64,000 nucleotides of DNA from an uncultured Lachnospiraceae bacterium (GCA_945919075.1 CAMEIX010000001.1:124001-188000), one strand, 5' to 3'. Counted from the stretch's first letter, positions 53,646 to 63,884 are shown. Translations and numbers: made by a program. Notes: generated from the sequence alone by a model not told the origin.

Positions 53646-56066
53646 TTAACTTCTCAAATCAATATCCAGATGGAATTTGAGATTCTTTAAGATCTTATTG
53701 ACAAAACGGTCTACTGCATCTGCCTCAAAAGCTTCCTCCCCGGGTACAAATTCAAGAGAGAATGCCATGCTCCTCTTATCCTGGGGAATCTGACCGCCCT
53801 CGTAAACATCGAAAAGCTTGATGTTCTTTACATAAGCGCAGCTCTTTGCAATAACCTCTTCCACCTGACCACAGGTAATATCCTTGCTCATTACCAGTGC
53901 CAGGTCCCTGCTTTCTACCGGGAACTTCGGCAGCGGCACAAAGGTTGCTTTGGAATGCTCCAATTCTGCCACTTTCTTTAAATCTACCTCCATCACATAT
54001 GCGTCCGTACGCAAATCCAGTTCTTCCACAACCTCATAGCTTACTTTTCCAAGATATCCCACGACTTCCTTACCACAGAGAATATCCGCTGTCTGATAGG
54101 GATGTAAGAAGGATTTCTTTGAAGCCACGTAGTGAAATTTCACATAAAGATTATCTGCTACCACATCTGCAATTCCTTTTAAGCTGTAGAAGTCTTCTCC
54201 TTCCCCGAAAACAGCGACACAAAGCGTGGTTCTTTCATCCGGGTACTCGGTAAGCGGCAGTGCTTTGGGAATGAATGTACTTGCCATTTCAAAAAGTCTG
54301 CCTTCCAGATTTCCCTTCTTCTGATTTCTTGCCACTGCATTCAGCATGGAAGCGACCAGGGTAGTTCTCATCAGGGACAAATCCTCATTAATCGGATTCA
54401 TGATGCGGATAGCCGTTCTCTCGGGCGCATCCTCCGGAAGTCTTAAAAGATCCAGATCGGAGGGTGAGAAGAACGAATAATGGATGCACTCATAAGCTCC
54501 GGCACTGCAAAGCGCTTTCTTTAATTTTAACTCATTTTTCTGTCTCTTATTCAGACCACCCATGGTAACTCTTGCATCCGGGATAAAAGTAGGTATGACA
54601 TGATCGTAACCATACATACGAATCACCTCTTCTGCTACATCCGGGTAAGATTCCATGTCTTCGCGGTATGCAGGAACCTGAATGGTCAGTTCATCCCCAT
54701 CCACTGTGGGTGCAAACTGGAGATTGGTCATGATGCGGAGAATTTCCTCTACCGGTACTTCAATACCCAAAACATCATTTACTCTTTTTATGCTTACCTT
54801 CATCTCTTTAGGTTCGATGGAATTGCCTGTATTCACATCCACATGAGTGGAAGAAATCTTACCGCAGTTTAATTCCTGAATCAGGTGAAGGGCACGCTTC
54901 ATTGCGTGAACGGTGGAATACTCATCCACACCCTTTTCATACTTTGCACTCGCGTCCGTACGTTTTCCCAGTGCTCTGGAGGTTTTACGGATGTTATCGC
55001 GGGCAAATTTTGCAGATTCAAACAATACGGCCTTTGTGGTATCACGGATTTCAGAATTTTCTCCCCCCATAACACCGGCAAGGGCAACCGGCTTTACGCC
55101 ATCGCAGATTACCAGATTATTTTCTCCAAGAGTATATTCCTGAGAATCTAAAGTGATAATCTTTTCCTCCTTTTCGGCACGTCTTACTACAATTTTATTG
55201 CCTTCCAGATATTCACAGTCGAATGCATGCATGGGCTGCCCCATCTCTAACATAACGTAATTGGTAATATCCACAATATTGGAAATCGGAGTCTGTCCGA
55301 TCAGTGCCAGTCTTCTCTGCATCCATGCCGGAGATTCTTCTATTTTTACATCATAGACATAATGGCCGATGTAGCGGGGACAAAGATCCGGTGCCTTTAC
55401 TTCAACGGTAAATCCTTCTTTCTTTTCCTCGGTCTCGGTATAATCCAGTGCGGGCATCTTAAACTCTTTGTTTAATACCGCAGCCACTTCTCTGGCAATT
55501 CCCACAATACTCTGACAATCCCGTCTGTTAGCAGTAATGGAAATATCAAAAATATAATCATCCAGTCCTAAAATAGGCTTCACATCAGCGCCTATTTCCG
55601 CATCTTGTGGAAGTACCAAAAGCCCGTTGTAACCTGCTCCCTTGAACATTCCCTCCGTTACTCCCAGTTCCACACCGGAGCAAAGCATACCCTCGGATTC
55701 ATAACCGCGAAGTTTGCCCTTCTTAATGGTCATGGTGCCCTCTACGGTCTTATGGTCCTTGGCGGTCATAAATACGGTTGCACCCACCAATGCCAACGGG
55801 AATTTGCCACCCGCACAGACATTGTCCGCACCGCAGCAAACCTGGAAGGTACCGTGTTCACCGGCATTCACCTTGCATACATGAAGGTGGGTATCGGGAA
55901 TCGGTTCACACTCTTCTACAAGACCAACCACTACTTTGCTTATTTCCTTTCCTACTTCTATTAATTCTTCTACTTCAAAACCGCAGGAAAACAGTTTTTC
56001 TTCCAATTCCTTCGGGGTGACATCAATATCTACATAATCTTTTAACCAACTTAAAGGTACTAACAT
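53646..56066 (-). CDS. pheT: Phenylalanyl-tRNA synthetase beta subunit
   Basis: This 806-residue beta chain has the EMAP/tRNA-binding domain at about 40-150 with CVGGKFPLALVGA, the B3/B4 editing domain (220-370), the B5 domain, a core catalytic-like domain and the C-terminal anticodon-binding FDX-ACB domain (LPKFPVESRDLALVM). Full length. AAAGGCGG lies before the ATG. It follows pheS by 19 bp and is under the same T-box. Confidence 0.97.
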   Translation of the reverse strand: MLVPLSWLKDYVDIDVTPKELEEKLFSCGFEVEELIEVGKEISKVVVGLVEECEPIPDTHLHVCKVNAGEHGTFQVCCGADNVCAGGKFPLALVGATVFMTAKDHKTVEGTMTIKKGKLRGYESEGMLCSGVELGVTEGMFKGAGYNGLLVLPQDAEIGADVKPILGLDDYIFDISITANRRDCQSIVGIAREVAAVLNKEFKMPALDYTETEEKKEGFTVEVKAPDLCPRYIGHYVYDVKIEESPAWMQRRLALIGQTPISNIVDITNYVMLEMGQPMHAFDCEYLEGNKIVVRRAEKEEKIITLDSQEYTLGENNLVICDGVKPVALAGVMGGENSEIRDTTKAVLFESAKFARDNIRKTSRALGKRTDASAKYEKGVDEYSTVHAMKRALHLIQELNCGKISSTHVDVNTGNSIEPKEMKVSIKRVNDVLGIEVPVEEILRIMTNLQFAPTVDGDELTIQVPAYREDMESYPDVAEEVIRMYGYDHVIPTFIPDARVTMGGLNKRQKNELKLKKALCSAGAYECIHYSFFSPSDLDLLRLPEDAPERTAIRIMNPINEDLSLMRTTLVASMLNAVARNQKKGNLEGRLFEMASTFIPKALPLTEYPDERTTLCVAVFGEGEDFYSLKGIADVVADNLYVKFHYVASKKSFLHPYQTADILCGKEVVGYLGKVSYEVVEELDLRTDAYVMEVDLKKVAELEHSKATFVPLPKFPVESRDLALVMSKDITCGQVEEVIAKSCAYVKNIKLFDVYEGGQIPQDKRSMAFSLEFVPGEEAFEADAVDRFVNKILKNLKFHLDIDLRS

Positions 56067-56084
56067 TTCTTCTTACCGCCTTTC

Positions 56085-57116
56085 TTAATTATCATCAATC
56101 TGATTCAGTACTCGGATATCGGACTCAAACAATAATTTAATATTGTTGATACCATACTTTAACATTGCGGTTCTTTCGATACCGATACCGAATGCCAGAC
56201 CACTGTATTCATCGGAATTGATGCCGCAGTTTTCCAGAACCTTTTTGTTAACAATACCGGCACCGAGAATCTCTATCCAGCCGGTACCCTTGCAGAGTTT
56301 ACAACCCTTACCGCCGCACTCGAAGCAGCTTACGTCAACCTCTACGGAAGGTTCCGTGAAGGGGAAATAAGAAGGACGAAGACGGGTGGTGGTATTTTCT
56401 CCGTAGATCTTCTGTACAAACATATCTAACATACCCTTTAAATCACAAAGCGTAATTTTCTTATCCACCACAAGGCCTTCCATCTGATGGAACATGGGAG
56501 AATGGGTTGCATCATCATCGGAACGGAACACACGTCCCGGAGACAAAATCTTAATAGGCGGTTTATCCTTTTCCATGACATGAATCTGTCCTGCACTTGT
56601 CTGGGTACGAAGCAGAAATTCCGGGGACAGATAAAAAGTATCCTGCATATCCCTTGCCGGATGGTCCTTGGGGGTATTAAGTGCCGTAAAGTTGTAATAA
56701 TCGTTTTCGATTTCGGTACCCTCATAGATTTCAAAGCCCATGCCTGCAAATACATCAATGAGCTGGTTTCTCATCTGGGTAATGGGATGAAGATTACCGG
56801 TCTTACCTCTTTTGGAAGGCATAGTCACGTCAATTTTTTCGGATTCATAACGTGCTTCCAGTTCTCTCTTTTTCATCCGTTCATCCAGTTCCTGAAACTG
56901 GTTCTGTGCCCATTCTTTCAGTTCGTTTACGCTTTTTCCGAAATTGGCTCTTTCTTCGGGTGCAATATTCTTCATCTCTTTCATGAGCTGACCGATTTTA
57001 CCGGCCTTGGAATCCAAAAACTGCTTGCGAAGTTCAAATGCAGCGGCTCTGGAAGTTGCTTTTTCTTTAATACCCTCCAGAATTTCCTGTTTGATGTTTG
57101 CTAATCTTTCATTCAT
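56085..57116 (-). CDS. pheS: Phenylalanyl-tRNA synthetase alpha subunit
   Basis: This 343-residue class II catalytic subunit has an N-terminal coiled coil that binds tRNA. Motif 1 region is [19 protein letters not shown], motif 2 is [20 protein letters not shown] and motif 3 is [20 protein letters not shown] 57116 was taken, with GGAGGAG upstream; the open frame extends 42 codons further into the leader, which includes the terminator, and is not coding. A Phe T-box precedes it. Confidence 0.97.
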   Translation of the reverse strand: MNERLANIKQEILEGIKEKATSRAAAFELRKQFLDSKAGKIGQLMKEMKNIAPEERANFGKSVNELKEWAQNQFQELDERMKKRELEARYESEKIDVTMPSKRGKTGNLHPITQMRNQLIDVFAGMGFEIYEGTEIENDYYNFTALNTPKDHPARDMQDTFYLSPEFLLRTQTSAGQIHVMEKDKPPIKILSPGRVFRSDDDATHSPMFHQMEGLVVDKKITLCDLKGMLDMFVQKIYGENTTTRLRPSYFPFTEPSVEVDVSCFECGGKGCKLCKGTGWIEILGAGIVNKKVLENCGINSDEYSGLAFGIGIERTAMLKYGINNIKLLFESDIRVLNQIDDN

Positions 57117-57165
57117 ATCTGGTTCTCCTCCATCAAAATGTATTTGCAATGGGCTGTTTTCAGCA

Positions 57166-57400
57166 ATAAAAAAGCCCATGCCAAAAGCATGGGACGAATT
57201 TCTCCGTGGTACCACCCAAATTCCTGTTAAACAGGCTCTCAATCACTTAACGCGTGTAACGTTCCGACCTACTATGGTTCAATCGGACAGCTCCGGTGGG
57301 AAATTCACAAATTTATCTGAACACAAGGGAACTTTCAGCCGGTGATTCCCTCTCTCTGTGGTGAAAATAAACTGCTACTGTGCACTTTCATCGCTTTTAC
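57166..57400 (-). ncRNA. T-box leader (Phe) controlling pheST
   Basis: This fills most of the 308-bp gap before pheS. The minus strand holds the T-box core GGGTGGTACCACGG (57204-57217), a Stem I with the usual GAGAGAGGGAA...GGCTGAAAG distal elements, and a candidate UUC (Phe) specifier at 57300-57302 in an internal loop opposite the 5' arm. A terminator with CCCATGC/GCATGGG stem and TTTTTT lies at about 57166-57192. Uncharged tRNA-Phe would stabilise the antiterminator and switch on pheST. Confidence 0.92.
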
Positions 57401-57406
57401 GCTTAT

Positions 57407-57435
57407 ATTTTACTGATAAGCTTTCTAAAAGTCAA
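57407..57435 (-). promoter_or_regulatory. Sigma-A promoter for the pheST T-box leader
   Basis: TTGACT (57430-57435), 17 bp, TAAAAT (57407-57412). The -35 overlaps the end of the upstream GGDEF-EAL gene. Confidence 0.7.
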
Positions 57436-59077
57436 TATACTTTTTCTCAAATTCCTCCACCGGCATGGGCTTTGCATAATAGAAGCCCTGGGCAGTATTG
57501 CATCCGCAGACTTTTAAGAAATCTGCCTGTTCCTTGGTCTCTACGCCCTCCGCAACCATATCAAGGCCGATGGCAGTGGTCATCTTAATGGTATATTCCA
57601 CAATTTTCTGTCCACGGTCGGAACCGATAAAGTTATTTAAGAACATGCGGTCAAACTTAATGACATCAAATTTCGTATTTTTCAATGTATTCAGGGAAGA
57701 ATAACCGGACCCGAAATCATCCATTAACAGCGTAAATCCATGCTCTTTCAGCGTCTGCATGCTCTCCACGATACCTGCCTCGTTCACGGTCTCCGTAATC
57801 TCAATTTCCAAAAGATTCTTGGGAATTTTGTACTTCTCCACCAACCCGTCAAGTACTTCTATGAACTTCATGTCCCGTAAATGTCTTCGGGATACATTAA
57901 CGGAGATCGGAAAAGTTTTAATCCCCGCATCCATCCATTTTCGAATCAGTTTGCAGGCCTCTTCCCAGATATACTGATCCATTTTAATTATGAAACCGTT
58001 TTTTTCGAACACCGGCACAAAATCATTGGGCGGTACAACACCATGTCCGGGGATAATCCACCTCACTAACGCTTCCGCACCCGTGGCTTTGCCGTCCGTA
58101 ATATTGTATTTGGGCTGCAGATACATGACAAATTCTCCATTTGCCAGTGCCTGATTCATATTATCCTCAATAAATTTATTCGCAGAAATACTACGCTTTA
58201 AATCTGCCTGATAAAATGCAACTTTCTGCATCACATTATTCTTAATGCTCTGCCTTGCCATGGCAGCGGCATCCCCGTACTGCCGCAGTCCTCCTGTCAG
58301 GTCTCCTACATAGCAGATACCATATACAAGCCGGTACTGCATTCCGTCAAAGCCGCGCAGATGACTGTCCAAAAGTTCCACCAGATCATACAGACTTTTC
58401 TCGTCCTCATATGGGGTAATAACCATAAAAACATCTGCCGACAATCTGCTGTAAATCTGATATTTATTACAGATGACCTTCAAAGTGGACACAAAGAAAT
58501 TCAAAAGCTCATCAGCCTTTTTTTCTCCGTAATCCGCTATGATCATCTTAAACTTTGCCACATCAAACTGAATAATCGCAAATTTTTTATCCGGATTGGA
58601 CTTGATTAATTCAATCCCCTGTCTTTGCAGCAACATGGGATCCCGGTCAGAGGTAAAGGTTTCTGCGATTTTAATCCGATGCACTTCCTTTGCATCCAAG
58701 GGCTCGGTCATCACAAAAATTCTGACAATTCTCCCGCTTTCCCGTTCCAGCCAACAGTCCACATTCTGATAGATATAAGTATCATTTTCGGAAAAAAGTC
58801 TGACTGCCACCGTAACCTTTTCCTCATCCTCTGCAATTCCACAGGATTTTCCTTCTATGGCTTCTTTAAGCTGCTCCAGAAAAATGGTAAAAGTGGGCAT
58901 ATCATTCTTATGTACCCATGGCTGCAGATGAAACAAATCTACCTTCTGTAAATCTGCCTCCTTAAGTACACTGCATTTTTTAGTCGCTGTATGCCAGCCG
59001 CTCTCCCGTTCCCATAACATAATCAGGATATCCTCTCTGGCTGTAATATAGCTGAACATCTTCTGCATAACTTCCAT
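57425..59077 (-). CDS. GGDEF-EAL protein, probable cyclic-di-GMP phosphodiesterase
   Basis: The 550-residue cytoplasmic protein has an N-terminal sensor-like region (about 1-130), a degenerate GGDEF domain where the motif reads RLSADVF, so cyclase activity is unlikely, and a C-terminal EAL domain (about 300-550). The EAL catalytic motifs are intact: EALVRW, SVNVSRRHL, EITET, MDDFGSGYSSL, KFDRMF and AEGVETKEQADFL. It should hydrolyse cyclic-di-GMP. ATG 59077 is chosen, with GGGGTG 5 bp upstream; an in-frame extension of 38 codons lacks a site. It is the counterpart to the REC-GGDEF cyclase and PilZ receptor. Confidence 0.9.
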   Translation of the reverse strand: MEVMQKMFSYITAREDILIMLWERESGWHTATKKCSVLKEADLQKVDLFHLQPWVHKNDMPTFTIFLEQLKEAIEGKSCGIAEDEEKVTVAVRLFSENDTYIYQNVDCWLERESGRIVRIFVMTEPLDAKEVHRIKIAETFTSDRDPMLLQRQGIELIKSNPDKKFAIIQFDVAKFKMIIADYGEKKADELLNFFVSTLKVICNKYQIYSRLSADVFMVITPYEDEKSLYDLVELLDSHLRGFDGMQYRLVYGICYVGDLTGGLRQYGDAAAMARQSIKNNVMQKVAFYQADLKRSISANKFIEDNMNQALANGEFVMYLQPKYNITDGKATGAEALVRWIIPGHGVVPPNDFVPVFEKNGFIIKMDQYIWEEACKLIRKWMDAGIKTFPISVNVSRRHLRDMKFIEVLDGLVEKYKIPKNLLEIEITETVNEAGIVESMQTLKEHGFTLLMDDFGSGYSSLNTLKNTKFDVIKFDRMFLNNFIGSDRGQKIVEYTIKMTTAIGLDMVAEGVETKEQADFLKVCGCNTAQGFYYAKPMPVEEFEKKYIDF

Positions 59078-59194
59078 AAAAGCACCCCTTTGTACCTTAT
59101 CTGAAATATACCCAAAATTTTTGCCTGCATATATTTGTTTAATTTTACCATATAAATTATGTTTTGAAAACCATTTTTCAATAATTTGCACAAA

Positions 59195-59935
59195 TTATCG
59201 ATTTTGCCATATAAATTTATTCAGAATTGCTCCTAAAAATACAATGTAAATATCAAAATATAACCACAGCATGAACATTACGATGATGGAAATCCGGCCA
59301 TAGGAACCGAATCCGGCTCCATAATCGATATAAACCGTAAATGCAAAAGAATACACATGCCAGGCAAAGGCAGCCAGTACCGCACCCGGAAGTTCCATAA
59401 GAAATTTTTGTTTCACATTCGGCACAACCGTATAAATACTGGCAATCACAATCGTCTGTACCGCAAAGGAAAATGCCGTGGGCAGGTGTAACAGTTCTGC
59501 GGAAAGGGAAAACAAGAGAATAATCAGTAAGATGAAGGTATAAAAGCTGGCAATAATGCGTTGTGTTACATACCCCCTTTCTTCCGTCACCTTATTGATT
59601 CCGTTCAGTCCCTTTGCCAGAAAATACATCCCCTTTCCAGCAGACCAGAGGGTGATAAGTATGGCAAAGGAAACCTTTTCAAAAGACTTTTCATAGGCAT
59701 CCCTCATCAGACTCGCCAGTACAATCCCAATCGGCTCCGGCATGAGATTTTGAAAACCCTCCAATAATTTCACATCATCGATAGGGGTAAAGGGTAATAA
59801 TACCACTGCCAATACCAAAATGGGTATCAGAGACAGAAACAGAAAGAATGCCGTTCCTGCCGAATAAATATTGATCTTTTGTTCTACAATCTCTTCTTTC
59901 AGTTTCCATCCGTAAACTATGATTTTCTTAATCAA
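59195..59935 (-). CDS. YihY/BrkB-family membrane protein
   Basis: This 246-residue protein has six membrane helices and the family pattern INIYSAGTAFFLFLSLIPILVL early and YGRISIIVMFMLWLYFDIYIVFLGAILN (in part) at the end. Once called ribonuclease BN by error; the function is an uncharacterised membrane role. It starts with TTG overlapping the SpoIID-like gene stop by 4 bp, with GGCGGGG upstream, so the two are coupled. Confidence 0.88.
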   Translation of the reverse strand: MIKKIIVYGWKLKEEIVEQKINIYSAGTAFFLFLSLIPILVLAVVLLPFTPIDDVKLLEGFQNLMPEPIGIVLASLMRDAYEKSFEKVSFAILITLWSAGKGMYFLAKGLNGINKVTEERGYVTQRIIASFYTFILLIILLFSLSAELLHLPTAFSFAVQTIVIASIYTVVPNVKQKFLMELPGAVLAAFAWHVYSFAFTVYIDYGAGFGSYGRISIIVMFMLWLYFDIYIVFLGAILNKFIWQNR

Positions 59936-61812
59936 GGAAGCCCCGCCTTTTTAATTTCGCTGTTTTTATAGAAAAAGGTAAGAATCTCTTCCACCGTACA
60001 GCCTCTTTCCGCCATATTCTTTGCCGCATTTTGTGACATGCCGGCGCCATGCCCGAAACCGCCGCCGGTCAGTGTAAAGAAAACACTTCCGTTCTGACTT
60101 TCCGTTCTGTCAATGATAAAGAAGGCGCTGGGAAGAAGGGTTTTACAGATATAGTCACTGTTATCCTGACGAATCACTTTGGTATTGCCGTCACATAATA
60201 CATAACGGATATCCGACTGGGAGATTACTTTATAACTTTCTTCGTCACCTTCAATCAGAATTTCCTCCGCAATTCCACCAACACCTCTTTTGATCACCTC
60301 AATATTCCTTACCTTACCAAGTTTATCCACCTCCTCTAAAATGTATGTGTCATCTTTTTTCTTTAATATATGATCGGGATTGTACCTGTAACGTTCCTTA
60401 AGTCTTGTTAAAAGCAATTCCCCGTTCCCCAAATCAAGCGTGGTATTCCAGCGGTACCAGGGTTCCTCTTTTTCAAAATCCTCCTCATTTACCTTACTGA
60501 TAAACTCTCTGAATGTGGCTTCCTCCTCATAGATTTCGGGCATTTCACCACAATTTTCACCGATTCTCTGCGGTGCTAAATGCCCATCTAAGTCTTCACT
60601 GCCCGGATTAAACGTACGCTCATCCGCACCGATACCGCAGGATGTGGAGTAATAATAGGTTTGCAGAATTTCCCCGCCATCGCATAGAATCTGCCCACAT
60701 GTCTCGTTGACCGCGATGTTTGTGTTTTGCTGTTCTTTCGTATTTCCATAAACCTGATAAGCTGTACTATCGTCCATATGCGCCCCGTATGCGGGAAGTC
60801 CCGGCTTTAAAATATGGGTATAGGCATAGGTTCTGGCACAGACAGCCTGTGCCTTCAGTGCTTCCATCGGGTAAGATGCCGGCATTTCACTGGGTACCAC
60901 ATGATACAGGTACTCTTCTAATCCGACTTCATTAATTAATCCAATGCCTCCATCCAGAGAGACAGCCTCCATACTTCCGTAATATACCGGATTTCCCTGT
61001 GCCCTGTTAAGGGAAAGAACGGTAATCTTTCCTTCCCGATACACCGGTACAATGGTAATGCGGCCCTGATAATCTCCCGTAAACTTACCATTCTCAGCCA
61101 ATGTAATTTCTTCTCCCGCCTTATGCAGGATTTCTACAGGTTCTTCCCCTTTTATATATTTTACCAGATAATCCGTATCACAGCTTAACCTCACGCTGTT
61201 CTGATAATAGGTCTTAAAATCATTGTCCGTAAGCAGTATTCTGAGTTTATCAGTAGGCCCCTTGCGTACGTTTAAAACCACGGTGATCTCTCCGTCCTCG
61301 AGGATAAAATCTGAGAAATCATACCCCACGCAGATTGCATCCCTGTCCGTTTTTTTAAGTTCTCCATAGAGATTATAAAAAACGCAATCAGGGGCAAAGG
61401 GATAAACTCCACGATTTTCCAGTTCCACTTCCGTTTCCGTCAGTGCTACCACCTTTTCACTGATACGCGTCCCACTCTTAATTACGATTTCCCGAATATT
61501 ACCGTTAACCACATAGATATCGGCAATTATCCCCTTTTTGATACTTGCTTCATTTCCACCGGATACATCCCAAATCGTATTATCCGAAACATTTGCGGAT
61601 ATCTCATTATGTACAAGCAGTGCCTCATGATATTCTCCGTCAAAAAAGTGAAGTAAATCCCCCTCCACATCCGTAATATAGGCATTATAATATGCCTGCA
61701 CCTTTGATTCTTCTTCTGTCCCGACTTCCTCTTCTTCTATACAAAGCCATAGGAATATCCCCATCACCAGAATGGTTACCAAAATACAAAAGGATGTAAA
61801 TGTTTTCCTCAT
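59932..61812 (-). CDS. SpoIID/LytB-domain protein
   Basis: The 626-residue protein has an N-terminal membrane anchor (about 5-24), then several beta-rich segments. The SpoIID/LytB domain follows (about 315-600) with GLEEYLYHVVPSEMPASYPMEALKAQAVCARTYA (in part), and a C-terminal GGGFGHGAGMSQNAAKNMAERG. The family includes SpoIID, a lytic transglycosylase of engulfment, and LytB amidase enhancers. At more than 600 residues this is longer than SpoIID and has extra N-terminal domains, so it may act on vegetative wall. ATG 61812 is used, with AAGGAG 6 bp upstream. Whether it is expressed past the 6S terminator is unknown. Confidence 0.85.
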   Translation of the reverse strand: MRKTFTSFCILVTILVMGIFLWLCIEEEEVGTEEESKVQAYYNAYITDVEGDLLHFFDGEYHEALLVHNEISANVSDNTIWDVSGGNEASIKKGIIADIYVVNGNIREIVIKSGTRISEKVVALTETEVELENRGVYPFAPDCVFYNLYGELKKTDRDAICVGYDFSDFILEDGEITVVLNVRKGPTDKLRILLTDNDFKTYYQNSVRLSCDTDYLVKYIKGEEPVEILHKAGEEITLAENGKFTGDYQGRITIVPVYREGKITVLSLNRAQGNPVYYGSMEAVSLDGGIGLINEVGLEEYLYHVVPSEMPASYPMEALKAQAVCARTYAYTHILKPGLPAYGAHMDDSTAYQVYGNTKEQQNTNIAVNETCGQILCDGGEILQTYYYSTSCGIGADERTFNPGSEDLDGHLAPQRIGENCGEMPEIYEEEATFREFISKVNEEDFEKEEPWYRWNTTLDLGNGELLLTRLKERYRYNPDHILKKKDDTYILEEVDKLGKVRNIEVIKRGVGGIAEEILIEGDEESYKVISQSDIRYVLCDGNTKVIRQDNSDYICKTLLPSAFFIIDRTESQNGSVFFTLTGGGFGHGAGMSQNAAKNMAERGCTVEEILTFFYKNSEIKKAGLP

Positions 61813-61853
61813 GCAAATCTCCTTCATATTTTTCATGCAAATCTTTTCATGCC

Positions 61854-61883
61854 AAAAAAGAGCAGCTTCGAAAAGCTGCTCTT
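61854..61883 (-). terminator. Terminator of the 6S-like RNA
   Basis: An 11-bp stem (AAGAGCAGCTT with AAGCTGCTCTT) closed by a TTCG tetraloop on the minus strand, followed by TTTTTTGG. This lies about 40 bp before the SpoIID-like start. Confidence 0.9.
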
Positions 61884-61900
61884 CCTTATCTTTTGCATTA

Positions 61901-62087
61901 TCCCCGAAATGCCGGTTCTTGCTCTTTGACTCCTAACTGTCGTTAGGTGGGCAACCGCAACTGTACTTTTGCCTTCCCCTGCAATCCTCATAATGAGTGG
62001 AGGCTTGACAGCCATACAGCGATATAGGAATCCCGTTCAAAGTAAATGTAGGTTCAAATTAAACAAGAATATCGAACACTTCAGGTT
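61901..62087 (-). ncRNA. ssrS: Probable 6S RNA (ssrS)
   Basis: This occupies the 328-bp gap between pckA and the SpoIID-like gene. The minus-strand RNA of about 187 bases has its own promoter and terminator. Its ends pair: CCTGAAGTGTT (62075-62085) with GGCATTTCGGG (61903-61913). The arms between can be aligned as a long rod (TTCTTG with CAAGAA, TTTGAAC with GTCAAA) around a central unpaired region and a terminal hairpin, the architecture of 6S RNA that binds sigma-A RNA polymerase. The 3' arm text AGTTGCGGTTGCCCACC and ACAGTTAGGAGTCAAAG agrees with what I recall of clostridial 6S RNAs. No protein motif is present. Confidence 0.7.
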
Positions 62088-62093
62088 AGTTAT

Positions 62094-62122
62094 ATTATAA
62101 CCAATATTGGCTATAAATACAA
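62094..62122 (-). promoter_or_regulatory. Sigma-A promoter for the 6S-like RNA
   Basis: TTGTAT (62117-62122), 17 bp, TATAAT (62094-62099), placing the start near 62087, exactly where the closing stem of the RNA begins. Confidence 0.75.
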
Positions 62123-62140
62123 GATATTTATTAAAATAAA

Positions 62141-63754
62141 TTATAACTGAGGACCTGCGGAAACAAGTGCCTTACCTGCTTCGTTGGTGGTATACTTCAC
62201 GAAGTTCTTCTGGAATCTTTCAGCAAGATCTTTTGCCTTAACTTCCCATTCAGAAGGATCTGCATAAGTATCACGAGGGTCTAAGATTGCAGGATCAACT
62301 CCGGGAAGTTCGGTAGGAACTTCGAAGTTGAACATCGGAATGGTCTTGGTAGGTGCATTCTTGATGTCACCGTTTAAGATTGCATCGATGATACCACGGG
62401 TATCTTTAATGGTAATTCTCTTCCCGGTTCCGTTCCATCCGGTATTTACAAGATATGCTTTTGCACCGTTTGCATTCATCTTCTTAACCAGTTCTTCGCC
62501 GTACTTTGTAGGATGCAGTTCCAGGAATGCCTGACCAAAGCATGCGGAGAAGGTAGGGGTAGGTTCGGTAATTCCTCTTTCCGTACCTGCAAGCTTTGCG
62601 GTAAATCCGGAAAGGAAATAGTACTGGGTCTGTTCCGGTGTCAGAATGGATACCGGAGGAAGTACTCCAAATGCATCTGCGGAAAGGAAAATTACATTGT
62701 CAGCTGCAGGACCTGCAGAAACGCCGTTAACCTTGGATGCAATATTATCAATATGAGAAATCGGATAAGATACACGGGTATTTTCGGTTACGCTCTTATC
62801 ATCAAAATCAATCTTACCTTCAGCATCTACAGTTACATTCTCTAAAAGAGCATCTCTTCTGATTGCATTGTAGATATCCGGTTCAGATTCTTTATCAAGA
62901 CCGATAACCTTTGCATAACAACCGCCTTCGAAGTTGAACACGCCATTGTCATCCCAGCCGTGCTCATCATCACCGATAAGAAGTCTCTTAGGATCGGTGG
63001 AAAGGGTGGTCTTACCGGTACCGGAAAGACCGAAGAAAATTGCGGTGTGCTTTCCGTTCATATCACAGTTTGCGGAGCAGTGCATGGAAGCAATGCCCTT
63101 AAGAGGCAGGTAGTAGTTCATCATGGAGAACATACCCTTCTTCATTTCACCGCCGTACCAGGTATTTAAGATAACCTGTTCTCTGGATGTGATATTGAAT
63201 GCCACACAGGTCTCAGAGTTCAGACCCAGTTCTGCATATTTTTCTACTTTTGCCTTGGAAGCATTATAAACAATGAAGTCAGGCTCAAAATTCTTTAATT
63301 CTTCTTCGGTAGGAACAATGAACATGTTCTTAACGAAATGTGCCTGCCAAGCTACTTCTACGATAAAACGAACAGCCATTCTTGTGTCTGCATTTGCACC
63401 ACAGAAAGCGTCCACTACGAAAAGTCTCTTGTTGGAAAGTTCCTTCTTTGCAAGATCCTTTACAACTGCCCATGTTTCCTCGCTCATAGGATGGTTGTCA
63501 TTCTTGTACTCATCGCTTGTCCACCATACAGTGTCCTTGGAATTTTCATCCATAACGATGTACTTGTCTTTAGGAGATCTTCCTGTAAATACACCGGTCA
63601 TAACGTTAACAGTGTCCAGTTCTGTGTTCTGACCTACTTCATAACCCTCAAGACCTGCTTTGGTCTCTTCCTCGAACAATACTTCGTAAGAGGGGTTGTA
63701 AACTACTTCTGTAGTTCCGGTAATACCATACTTGCTCAAATCGATTTGTGCCAT
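62141..63754 (-). CDS. pckA: Phosphoenolpyruvate carboxykinase (ATP)
   Basis: This 537-residue enzyme interconverts oxaloacetate + ATP with PEP + CO2 + ADP. In anaerobic fermenters it often works toward oxaloacetate, fixing CO2. Visible are RSPKDKYIV (substrate), the metal and P-loop region [33 protein letters not shown] and the adenine-site [17 protein letters not shown]. Length is typical of the ATP form. AAAGG lies just before the ATG. It is monocistronic, followed by the 6S-like RNA unit. Its oxaloacetate could feed the Re-citrate synthase. Confidence 0.98.
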   Translation of the reverse strand: MAQIDLSKYGITGTTEVVYNPSYEVLFEEETKAGLEGYEVGQNTELDTVNVMTGVFTGRSPKDKYIVMDENSKDTVWWTSDEYKNDNHPMSEETWAVVKDLAKKELSNKRLFVVDAFCGANADTRMAVRFIVEVAWQAHFVKNMFIVPTEEELKNFEPDFIVYNASKAKVEKYAELGLNSETCVAFNITSREQVILNTWYGGEMKKGMFSMMNYYLPLKGIASMHCSANCDMNGKHTAIFFGLSGTGKTTLSTDPKRLLIGDDEHGWDDNGVFNFEGGCYAKVIGLDKESEPDIYNAIRRDALLENVTVDAEGKIDFDDKSVTENTRVSYPISHIDNIASKVNGVSAGPAADNVIFLSADAFGVLPPVSILTPEQTQYYFLSGFTAKLAGTERGITEPTPTFSACFGQAFLELHPTKYGEELVKKMNANGAKAYLVNTGWNGTGKRITIKDTRGIIDAILNGDIKNAPTKTIPMFNFEVPTELPGVDPAILDPRDTYADPSEWEVKAKDLAERFQKNFVKYTTNEAGKALVSAGPQL

Positions 63755-63826
63755 ATACCTTTAACCTCATTTCTTTTATATTTCTCATCCATAATGGGGA
63801 CAAGTTACAAAACAATTTTCCACTCA

Positions 63827-63855
63827 ATTTTATACTAAGAGACCGAAAAAATCAA
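63827..63855 (-). promoter_or_regulatory. Sigma-A promoter for pckA
   Basis: TTGATT (63850-63855), 17 bp, TAAAAT (63827-63832), giving a leader of about 65 bases. Confidence 0.55.
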
Positions 63856-63884
63856 CATAAAAACCACATTTTTCAAAAATTTTC

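Noticed and set aside
57117..57242. N-terminal extension of pheS by 42 codons
   Set aside because: This segment is the T-box terminator and antiterminator; a strong ribosome-binding site lies before ATG 57116.
61833..62015. 60-codon minus-strand frame between the SpoIID-like gene and pckA
   Set aside because: It overlaps the 6S-like RNA and its terminator and lacks protein-like features.
61901..62087. Cyclic-di-GMP, cyclic-di-AMP or cobalamin riboswitch
   Set aside because: The conserved cores of those aptamers as I know them are absent; the end-pairing rod fits 6S RNA better.
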